From contig CAYWAP010000044.1 of NCBI GenBank assembly GCA_964456525.1, positions 1-12,936 of the forward strand: 12,936 nt of DNA, written 5' to 3'. Each line of letters starts with the position of its first letter. Within the stretch, counting starts at the first letter, position 1. This DNA is from Onthomonas sp964456525. GTDB taxonomy: Bacteria; Bacillota; Clostridia; Oscillospirales; Oscillospiraceae. This document shows positions 7,328 through 12,936 of this stretch, in pieces. The notes under the pieces were generated by a model. It worked only from the letters and a program-made list of their open reading frames with translations. It did not search any database and was not told the origin of the DNA. The position numbers were made by a program, and so were the translations under genes.

Positions 7328-10300
7328 TTATTTTACCACCACACAGCCCTCTCCTAACAATTTTTTCAGCGCCTGAACCAGCGAGGGGTGAATCCAGCAG
7401 GGGATGCCAAAGCGCTTTTTCGTGTCCGCGCAGCAGACGACCAGCTGCTGGCTGCCGGGGAACATGATCAGGTACTGCCGGATTTTTTTCACCTTTGCGT
7501 CGTCCAGGGACGGCACCTGCACATAAATCCGGCTGGCCTGGGGCGCTTCCGGCGGGGGTGCAGCGGTCCGGGCGCCGTTGCCGGGGAGCGCGCCCCTTTG
7601 CATGGGGGCCACGGGGGTGGTCAGGGAGAACAGGCGGTCCACCATCAGCTGGGGGTCCTTTTCATCCCGGACGGAGATGCGGCCCTCGGCCAGAACCGGG
7701 GTTCCCTCCAGGAGGAGGTTTCCCGAGTCGCTCAGCGTCCGGGAGAAGCAGAGCATTTCCATGGAGCCGGTGTCGTCCTCCAGGGTGACGTAGGCCATGA
7801 GGGAGTTGTTTTTGGTGGTCTTGCGGCGCACAGTGGTGACGATACCGGCGAGGCGAATGCGCTGCTCGTCGTGGTATTGGGCCGGGCCGCCCTCCTGGGA
7901 AAAGTCGCCGATCACCGCGCCAATGGGGGCGGCGCCGCTCTTCTTAGCATAGGAGCGGTATTCATCCATGGGATGCCCGGTGAGATACAGGCCGGTCGTC
8001 TCCCGCTCCATGGCCATCAGCTCCTGCTTGGAAAATTCGGGAAGATTTGGCATGGGAACCTCGGGAACCCCTTCCGACTCCTCCATGCCGCCAAACAGGT
8101 CAAACTGGCCCTCCAGATTGCGTTTTCTGGCGTTGGCAATGCCATCCATGACAGGCCCCATGACGTGAACCAGCTGGCTTCGGCGGTGGTGCATACGGTC
8201 AAAAGCGCCGCAGCGAATCAGGTTTTCCAGGGCGCGGCGATTCAGATCTTTGTCAAACATACGCTCACAAAAGTCCTGAAAGCCTGTGAACGGGCCGTGT
8301 TCCGTCCGCTCTGCCACCAGTTTTTCGATCAGCCCCCGGCCAACCCCTTTCACGGCAACCAGACCGAAGCGGATGCCGTCTTCCACCACGGTGAAGTCCG
8401 CGCCGGACTCGTTTACATCCGGAGGCAGCAGCTGGATGCCCATATCCTTACATTCCGCGATATATTCTGCCACTTTTCCGGAAGAATCCAGCACGCTGGT
8501 CAGCAGCGCCGCCATGTACTCCCTGGGATAGTGACACTTGAAATACGCCGTTTGGTAGGCCACGATGGCGTAGCAGACCGCATGGGCCTTGTTAAAGGCG
8601 TAGTTAGCGAAGTCGTAAATGTCGTTGTAAATGGCCTGAGCGGTGGCCTCGGGAATGCCGTTGGCCACGCAGCCCTTGATGCCCCGGGACGCATCGCCAT
8701 AGATAAAGGCGTTGCGCTCCTGTTCGATCTGCTTGGCTTTCTTTTTTGAGATGGCCCGGCGCACCATGTCCGCGCCCCCCAGAGAGTACCCCGCCAGCTG
8801 CTGAAAGATCATCATCACCTGTTCCTGATAGACGATGCAGCCATAGGTGACGGACAGGATCGGCTCCAGAGAGGGGTGCAGATAGGTAACTTTTTTAGGG
8901 TCCAGCTTACTGGCGATGAATTTGGGGATGGATTCCATGGGGCCGGGGCGGTACAGCGCCACAATCGCGGTCAGATCCTCAATGCTGGATGCCTTCATCT
9001 GAACACACACGTTGGTCATGCCGGCAGATTCCATCTGAAACACGCCGGCGGTGCGGCCGTCCTGAAGCATCTTGAAGACGTCTGCGTCGTCCTCCGGAAT
9101 CCTGTGGATGTCAAAATCCGGCTCCCGCAGACGGATCAGCTTTTGGGCGTCGTCCAGGATGGTCAGGTTCCGCAGGCCCAAAAAGTCCATCTTCAGCAGG
9201 CCCAGCTCCTCCAGGGTGGTCATAATATACTGGGTGACAATGCTCTCATCGTTGCGGGCCAGCGGCACATAATCGTATACCGGCCGGCGGGTGATGACCA
9301 CGCCTGCGGCGTGTTTGGAGGCGTGGCGGGGCATGCCCTCGATCTTTTTACAGATGTCGATCAGCTCGTGAATCCGCGGGTCGTTTTCGTATTTTTCCCG
9401 CAGTTCGGAGGAGATTTTCAGCGCGTCGTCCAGCGTGATGTGCAGCGTGTTGGGCACCAGCTTGGCAATCTGATCCATCTCCGCGTAGGGGAAGCCCATC
9501 ACCCGGCCTACGTCCCGGATGACGCCTTTGGCCAGCATGGTGCCAAAGGTAACGATCTGGGCGACATGGTCGGCGCCGTACTTGCGCTGGACGTATTCAA
9601 TGACTTCCGAGCGGCGGCGGTAGCAGAAATCCATATCAATATCGGGCATGGTGACCCGTTCCGGGTTGAGAAAGCGCTCAAAGTATAAGCCGTACTGCAT
9701 GGGGTCCACATCGGTGATTTCCAGGCAGTAAGCCACCATAGATCCGGCGGCGCTGCCCCGCCCGGGCCCGACGGGAATGTCCACGCTTTTGGCGTAGCCC
9801 ACAAAATCCGCCACAATGAGGAAGTAATCCACAAACCCCAGGGACTTAATCATGTCCATCTCATAGACCAGACGGTCATGATACCCCTCGGGGTTGTGGG
9901 GATAGCGCTTCTGATAGCCGTTCTCGCAGAGAGTATGGAACAGGCTGTCCGCGTCATACCCCTCAGGATATTGGAATTCCGGCAGGTGGTAATGGCCGAA
10001 TTCAAATTCCACATTGCAGCGCTCGGCGATGGCGGCTGTGTTCTCCAGCGCCTCGGGGTGATCGGGAAACAGGGCGGCCATCTCCGCCTCGCTCTTGATA
10101 TAAAACTGGTCTGTCTCAAAGCGCATCCGGTTCGGGTCATCCAGAGTTTTGCCCATCTGGACGCACATCAGCACGTCCTGAGCCTGTGCGTCCTCCCGGG
10201 TCAGGTAGTGGGCGTCGTTCGTCACCACCAGCGGCAGGCCGGTTTCCCGGTGAAGGCGCAAAATCCCGGCGTTGACCTCCTGCTCAATGCCAATGCCCTG

Positions 10301-10828
10301 ATCCTGCATCTCCAGATAGTAATGATCTTCTCCCATGATCTCGGCCATCATCAGGGCGTGGGCCTTCGCTCCCTCATAGTCGCCCTTTCGCAGACGCCGG
10401 GGAATTTCACCAGCCAGACAGGCGGACAGGGCGATGATGCCCTCGTGATACTGCCGCAGGAGATCCAAATCAATCCGGGGGCGGTTGTAAAACCCCTCTA
10501 TATTGGCCTGGGAGACCAGATAGGACAGGTTGCGGTAGCCCTGCTCGTTTTCGCACAGCAGAACCAGATGGCGGGCGTCCCCATCCAGTTCGCGGACCTT
10601 GTCAAAGCGGGTTCTGGGCGCCACATAGACTTCACAGCCGATAATGGGCTTGATGCCCTCGGCCTTGCAGGCTCTGTAAAAATCGACCACGCCATACATG
10701 TTGCCGTGGTCGGTGATGGCGACGGCGGTCTGTCCCAACTCCTTTACCCGTTTTACCAGTCCGGAGATCCGGCACGCGCCGTCCAAAAGGGAGTATTCAC
10801 TATGCACATGGAGATGGACAAAGGCCAT
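7328..10828 (-). CDS. dnaE: DNA polymerase III alpha subunit, DnaE type
   Basis: Family C replicative polymerase of 1166 residues, normal for DnaE. Domains in order: PHP (about 1-210) with LHVHS (H6, H8), TDHGN (D40, H41), E66, H87, C137 and NDAHY (D205, H207), positions resembling an intact metal site; palm with GPGRGSAAGS (354-363) and catalytic PDIDMDF (D396, D398), plus the third aspartate D548 in LKMDFLGLRNLT; fingers including YRPGPM (626-631) and FNKAHAVCYA (745-754); beta-clamp binding motif QFDLF (908-912); OB fold (about 990-1060); C-terminal domain ending EGCVVVK. The ATG at 10828 has AAAGGTGG about 8 nt upstream. There is no DnaQ-like insertion, so this is not PolC. Many Firmicutes carry both PolC and DnaE; whether this DnaE is the main replicase here cannot be told from the window. 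It is the first gene of the leftward run. Confidence 0.98.
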   Translation of the reverse strand: MAFVHLHVHSEYSLLDGACRISGLVKRVKELGQTAVAITDHGNMYGVVDFYRACKAEGIKPIIGCEVYVAPRTRFDKVRELDGDARHLVLLCENEQGYRNLSYLVSQANIEGFYNRPRIDLDLLRQYHEGIIALSACLAGEIPRRLRKGDYEGAKAHALMMAEIMGEDHYYLEMQDQGIGIEQEVNAGILRLHRETGLPLVVTNDAHYLTREDAQAQDVLMCVQMGKTLDDPNRMRFETDQFYIKSEAEMAALFPDHPEALENTAAIAERCNVEFEFGHYHLPEFQYPEGYDADSLFHTLCENGYQKRYPHNPEGYHDRLVYEMDMIKSLGFVDYFLIVADFVGYAKSVDIPVGPGRGSAAGSMVAYCLEITDVDPMQYGLYFERFLNPERVTMPDIDMDFCYRRRSEVIEYVQRKYGADHVAQIVTFGTMLAKGVIRDVGRVMGFPYAEMDQIAKLVPNTLHITLDDALKISSELREKYENDPRIHELIDICKKIEGMPRHASKHAAGVVITRRPVYDYVPLARNDESIVTQYIMTTLEELGLLKMDFLGLRNLTILDDAQKLIRLREPDFDIHRIPEDDADVFKMLQDGRTAGVFQMESAGMTNVCVQMKASSIEDLTAIVALYRPGPMESIPKFIASKLDPKKVTYLHPSLEPILSVTYGCIVYQEQVMMIFQQLAGYSLGGADMVRRAISKKKAKQIEQERNAFIYGDASRGIKGCVANGIPEATAQAIYNDIYDFANYAFNKAHAVCYAIVAYQTAYFKCHYPREYMAALLTSVLDSSGKVAEYIAECKDMGIQLLPPDVNESGADFTVVEDGIRFGLVAVKGVGRGLIEKLVAERTEHGPFTGFQDFCERMFDKDLNRRALENLIRCGAFDRMHHRRSQLVHVMGPVMDGIANARKRNLEGQFDLFGGMEESEGVPEVPMPNLPEFSKQELMAMERETTGLYLTGHPMDEYRSYAKKSGAAPIGAVIGDFSQEGGPAQYHDEQRIRLAGIVTTVRRKTTKNNSLMAYVTLEDDTGSMEMLCFSRTLSDSGNLLLEGTPVLAEGRISVRDEKDPQLMVDRLFSLTTPVAPMQRGALPGNGARTAAPPPEAPQASRIYVQVPSLDDAKVKKIRQYLIMFPGSQQLVVCCADTKKRFGIPCWIHPSLVQALKKLLGEGCVVVK

Positions 10829-10931
10829 ATGATCGCCACCTTTCCGCCGGTTTTCATGGGGCTGCGGCCAGACCTGCCGGAGCTGTCATAAAATCGGAAT
10901 TTGTCAAATAAGCCGCCCATTGTTCGTGCTT

Positions 10932-10960
10932 ATTATACTACACAGCCCTTTAAATGACAA
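10932..10960 (-). promoter_or_regulatory. Sigma-A-type promoter of dnaE
   Basis: On the minus strand TTGTCA (10960-10955), a 17-bp spacer and a perfect TATAAT (10937-10932) form a near-consensus vegetative promoter. Transcription should start near 10925, giving dnaE a leader of about 96 nt. It is the best promoter on the minus strand and may drive dnaE and the genes after it. Confidence 0.75.
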
Positions 10961-10988
10961 GAACAAGCCGGAGGCCGCCTCTCTCCGG
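10961..10988 (-). terminator. Candidate terminator of nth, abutting the dnaE promoter
   Basis: Read leftward, CCGGAG (10988-10983), a 9-nt loop and CTCCGG (10973-10968) form a GC-rich stem followed by CTTGTTCTTGT, which is U-rich but interrupted. The tail runs directly into the -35 box of the dnaE promoter. The position between two same-strand genes suits termination of nth just before dnaE starts; the imperfect U tract keeps confidence moderate. Confidence 0.4.
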
Positions 10989-11011
10989 TTTGGCAGGGTG
11001 TGAGGGGGTAT

Positions 11012-11049
11012 GCTGCGGGTTCTTAGAACGATTTCCCACATCCCGCAGC
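11012..11049. repeat. 8-bp inverted repeat with an inner palindrome between nth and dnaE
   Basis: GCTGCGGG (11012-11019) and CCCGCAGC (11042-11049) are perfect inverted repeats 22 nt apart. Inside, GTTCT-T-AGAAC is an 11-bp palindrome overlapping the left arm. No U tract follows on either strand, so it is not an ordinary terminator. A smaller stem, TCCCG/CGGGA at 11069-11073 and 11080-11084, lies closer to nth. Confidence 0.5.
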
Positions 11050-11117
11050 CTGTTTCTGTTGGGGGGCTTCCCGTACTGGCGGGATAGACTGCCTGCCGGC
11101 ATCGGAGCGGCAACCCA

Positions 11118-11768
11118 TCAGGCCCCTTTCCCCTGTGTCTGGAAGTGGGTACACCACTCGCAAAGGGGGCAGATTTCACATTTGGCCCGTCTGGCCGTGC
11201 AGACATCCCGGCCGTGGAGCACCATGCGATGACAGAAATTGTTGGATTCCTCCGGCGGCAAAATGGCCCGCAGCTGGGGTTCCAGTTTGGCGGGATCTTT
11301 GGTGCCGTCGCTCAGGCCAAGACGGCCGGTGATCCGGATGCAGTGGGTGTCACAGACCACGCTGCCCGGCGCGTTGAAAATGTCCCCGCGGATCAGGTTG
11401 GCCGTCTTTCGGCCAACGCCTGGAAGACGGAGCAGATCATCCATTGCGCTGGGAACCCTGCCGCCGTAATCCCGGAGAAGCATTTGGGCGCAGCCGACCA
11501 GATCCCGGCTTTTTCCGTTGTAAAAACCGCAGGAATGGATGTATTGGGCCACTTCGGCGGGATCCGCCTGGGCAAAGGCCTCCAGCGTGGGAAAGCGTTC
11601 AAACAGGGCGGGGGTTACCTGGTTCACCCGGGCGTCGGTACACTGGGCGGATAAGCGAACGGCAAAGAGCAGTTCGTAGTCTTTCTCATATTGTAGGGAA
11701 CAAAGGGCGTCTGGATACAGTTCTTTCAATGCGCGGATGATATTCCAGACCTCTTCCGGTGTTTTCAT
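11118..11768 (-). CDS. nth: Endonuclease III (DNA glycosylase/AP lyase)
   Basis: Base-excision repair enzyme removing oxidised pyrimidines and cleaving at the abasic site. From the chosen start it is 216 residues, close to E. coli Nth (211). Motifs: LSAQCTDARVN (39-49); helix-hairpin-helix LPGVGRKTA with the Schiff-base lysine K121; the catalytic aspartate D140 in VVCDTHC; and a [4Fe-4S] site C190-x6-C197-x2-C200-x5-C206, exactly the family spacing. I chose the ATG at 11768, 9 nt after AGGAG. The upstream ATG at 11807 lacks a ribosome binding site and lies inside the probable promoter; it would add 13 residues. The gene diverges from rplM and is transcribed toward dnaE, from which it is separated by hairpins and a promoter, so it is probably monocistronic. 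Confidence 0.96.
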   Translation of the reverse strand: MKTPEEVWNIIRALKELYPDALCSLQYEKDYELLFAVRLSAQCTDARVNQVTPALFERFPTLEAFAQADPAEVAQYIHSCGFYNGKSRDLVGCAQMLLRDYGGRVPSAMDDLLRLPGVGRKTANLIRGDIFNAPGSVVCDTHCIRITGRLGLSDGTKDPAKLEPQLRAILPPEESNNFCHRMVLHGRDVCTARRAKCEICPLCEWCTHFQTQGKGA

Positions 11769-11797
11769 GGAAGTCAACTCCTGTTGCAATTTGTCCC

Positions 11798-11826
11798 ATT
11801 TTAGCATAAAAACGTACCCTTGGGAA
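11798..11826 (-). promoter_or_regulatory. Probable nth promoter (extended -10)
   Basis: Read leftward, TTCCCA (11826-11821), 17 bp, then TGC-TAAAAT with the -10 at 11803-11798. The TGn extension offsets the 4-of-6 match in the -35. The predicted start near 11791 leaves a 22-nt leader that contains the AGGAG site, which agrees with translation from 11768. A second possible promoter, TTGATA-N17-TCAAAT (11944-11916), lies further upstream and would give a much longer leader. Confidence 0.5.
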
Positions 11827-11853
11827 GATGGGGACCAGGGAAACGGGGGGAAG

Positions 11854-11877
11854 GGAGCCGCCTGACTGGGCGGCTCC
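11854..11877. repeat. Perfect 9-bp GC-rich hairpin in the nth-rplM divergent region
   Basis: GGAGCCGCC (11854-11862), a 6-nt loop and GGCGGCTCC (11869-11877) form a flawless stem, with outer flanks CCAGG (11835-11839) and CCTGG (11882-11886) that could extend it. There is no T-run on either side. With the nearest predicted promoters it falls in neither transcript; with the upstream nth promoter it would lie in the nth leader. The rest of 11888-11989 is AT- and purine-rich with no gene that I can see. Confidence 0.55.
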
Positions 11878-11989
11878 GGGGCCTGGGAATAGAGGGATGC
11901 GTCGGCAGCTCGGAAATTTGAAAAAATCGAAAGTGAGCTATCAAGAGAAAAACGGAGAAAATAAAAGGATACGAGAGTAATTGTCCAGC

Positions 11990-12034
11990 TAAATTAAATT
12001 TTGTGTTGACACTTCCCGAGGGATGTGCTATAAA
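11990..12034 (+). promoter_or_regulatory. Strong rplM-rpsI promoter with an UP-like element
   Basis: A perfect TTGACA (12006-12011), a 17-bp spacer and TATAAA (12029-12034) form a strong vegetative promoter. A run of 13 A/T bases (11990-12002) directly upstream of the -35 resembles an UP element, as expected for a ribosomal protein operon. Transcription should start near 12041, giving an 86-nt leader before rplM. Confidence 0.8.
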
Positions 12035-12040
12035 TAAGCC

Positions 12041-12119
12041 TGCGCGGATTTGTGCCCTCCCACTCGCAAAGCGCGCACGTATTTTACAGCATTCGTTTTT
12101 GAAGTTATCATTTTGGAGG
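12041..12119 (+). promoter_or_regulatory. Structured rplM leader, candidate L13-type autoregulatory element
   Basis: The leader opens with an imperfect hairpin: TGCGCG (12041-12046) pairs with CGCGCA (12072-12077), and after a GA/G internal loop TTTGTG (12049-12054) pairs with CGCAAA (12065-12070) with one G-U pair. The 10-nt loop (12055-12064) contains CCTCC at 12056-12060, complementary to GGAGG at 12115-12119, the rplM ribosome binding site. Loop pairing to that site would form a pseudoknot-like fold and hide it. Firmicutes rplM genes are known to carry an L13 leader RNA that is thought to be bound by L13. Whether this one belongs to that family is inference; the pairings are seen directly. 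Confidence 0.55.
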
Positions 12120-12126
12120 TTTGAAT

Positions 12127-12552
12127 ATGTCCACTTATATGGCTAAAAAGGAGGACGTTGTACGCAAGTGGTACGTCCTGGATGCAGCTGGCAAACCCCT
12201 GGGCAAGACCGCTGTGAAGGCTGCTGACCTTCTCCGCGGCAAGGGCAAGAGTGATTTCACGCCCCACGTTGACTGCGGTGACTTTGTCATTGTCATCAAC
12301 GCGGACAAGGCGGTTCTGACCGGCAAGAAGCTGACGCAGAAGTATTATCGTCATCACTCCGGCTGGCCCGGCGGCCTGAAGGAGATCCAGTATGGCACCC
12401 TGATGGCCAAGCGCCCTGAGTTTGCCATGGAGATCGCTGTCAAGGGCATGCTGCCCAAGAACAGCATCGGCGCTTCCTGCCTGACCCGCCTGCGCGTTTA
12501 TAAGGGCGCCGAGCACAAGCATGCAGCACAGCAGCCCATCGTCGTTGACTAA
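12127..12552 (+). CDS. rplM: 50S ribosomal protein L13
   Basis: L13 is an early-assembling protein of the large ribosomal subunit that binds 23S rRNA. The 141-residue product has normal length and shows the family core: KWYVLDAAGKPLGKTA near the N-terminus, VINADKAVLTGKKLTQKYY with HHSGWPGGLKE in the middle, and the signature AVKGMLPKNSIG (104-115) through LRVYKGAEHKHAAQQP. The ATG at 12127 lies 7 nt after a perfect GGAGG. A TTG at 12121 in the same frame touches that site and is not credible. A strong promoter and a structured leader precede it, and rpsI follows after 16 bp, the usual rplM-rpsI operon. Long open frames opposite it are by-products of its composition. Confidence 0.98.
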   Translation: MSTYMAKKEDVVRKWYVLDAAGKPLGKTAVKAADLLRGKGKSDFTPHVDCGDFVIVINADKAVLTGKKLTQKYYRHHSGWPGGLKEIQYGTLMAKRPEFAMEIAVKGMLPKNSIGASCLTRLRVYKGAEHKHAAQQPIVVD

Positions 12553-12568
12553 TCGGAGGTAAATGAAT

Positions 12569-12936
12569 ATGTATCAGAGCAAGAAGCCTTATCTTTACGG
12601 CACTGGCCGCCGTAAATCTTCCACTGCCCGTGTCCGCGTCTACGAGGGCGGCACCGGCGCCATTACCATCAATGGCCGCAACATTGATGACTATTTTGGT
12701 CTGGAGACGCTGAAGCTGATCGTTCGTCAGCCCCTGGTTGCCACGGATAACGTCGAGAAGGTAGACGTGATTGCCAACGTGAAGGGCGGCGGCGTTACCG
12801 GTCAGGCCGGCGCCATTCGCCACGGAATCTCCCGTGCCCTCCTGGGTATGAACCCTGAGTATCGCGTCATCCTGAAGAAGGCCGGATTCCTGACCCGCGA
12901 TCCTCGCATGAAAGAGCGTAAGAAGTACGGTCTCAA
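12569..12936 (+). CDS. rpsI: 30S ribosomal protein S9 (C-terminus cut off by window edge)
   Basis: S9 belongs to the small-subunit head, and its C-terminal tail reaches toward the P-site tRNA. The window holds 122 codons plus two bases; S9 is usually about 130 residues, so only the last few, including the basic tail, are missing. Visible family features: YLYGTGRRKSSTARVRVY at the start, ITINGRNIDDYF, the signature GGGVTGQAGAIRHGISRAL (73-91) and LTRDPRMKERKKYGL. I chose the ATG at 12569, 9 nt after GGAGG (12555-12559); an in-frame ATG at 12563 is only 3 nt from that site, too close for good initiation. It is co-transcribed with rplM. Confidence 0.97.
   Translation, partial: MYQSKKPYLYGTGRRKSSTARVRVYEGGTGAITINGRNIDDYFGLETLKLIVRQPLVATDNVEKVDVIANVKGGGVTGQAGAIRHGISRALLGMNPEYRVILKKAGFLTRDPRMKERKKYGL

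Noticed and set aside
7388..10891. Plus-strand and out-of-frame open frames opposite dnaE
   Set aside because: They lie within a complete 1166-residue DnaE on the other strand, have low-complexity composition and no motifs.
10753..10920. A 55-codon minus-strand frame starting in the dnaE leader and overlapping the dnaE start out of frame
   Set aside because: It lacks a ribosome binding site and its ATG is only 4-5 nt from the predicted transcription start. A leaderless upstream frame is possible but unsupported.
12028..12823. Minus-strand frames opposite rplM and rpsI
   Set aside because: They lie opposite two ribosomal protein genes with full family signatures, ribosome binding sites and a strong promoter.
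1..12936. A new defence system, CRISPR array, insertion sequence, retron or prophage
   Set aside because: I looked for repeat-spacer periodicity, terminal inverted repeats, transposase or integrase motifs and clusters of unknown genes. Every gene assigns to a housekeeping family apart from the partial XRE regulator.

Overview
The window reads as a stretch of core chromosome from a GC-rich, Gram-positive, Clostridia-like bacterium (Oscillospiraceae-type is my guess; no rRNA or other marker settles it). Support: strong GGAGG-type ribosome binding sites, sigma-A-like promoters with 17-bp spacers, a DNA polymerase I with a degenerate proofreading domain, a class II BirA with an N-terminal helix-turn-helix, and rplM-rpsI preceded by a structured leader. 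Genes fill most of the window. I see no tRNA, rRNA, CRISPR array, insertion sequence or phage gene.

Layout. (1) 1-277 is AT-rich: the first 37 codons of an XRE-type regulator on the minus strand, with a leader rich in short repeats. (2) 278-10828 holds six minus-strand genes, transcribed dnaE > cls > polA > rimI > tsaD > birA, with spacers of 112, 45 and 87 bp, a 4-base overlap, then 18 bp. A near-consensus promoter lies ahead of dnaE, so at least the head of the run, and perhaps all of it, is one transcription unit. (3) 10829-11117 holds hairpins downstream of nth and the dnaE promoter. (4) nth lies at 11118-11768 on the minus strand. (5) 11769-12126 is a divergent control region with promoters for nth and rplM, a 9-bp perfect hairpin, and the rplM leader. 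(6) rplM and the start of rpsI run rightward to the window edge.

Functionally the minus-strand genes join replication and repair (DnaE, PolA, Nth), membrane lipid synthesis (Cls), translation quality (RimI acetyltransferase; TsaD for t6A in tRNA) and biotin attachment and sensing (BirA). The plus-strand pair encodes ribosomal proteins L13 and S9.

Nothing here looks like a new multi-gene system. The most interesting signal is the rplM leader: an imperfect hairpin beginning at the predicted transcription start, whose loop carries CCUCC, complementary to the GGAGG of the rplM ribosome binding site. Second is the composition break and operator-like repeats ahead of the XRE gene.
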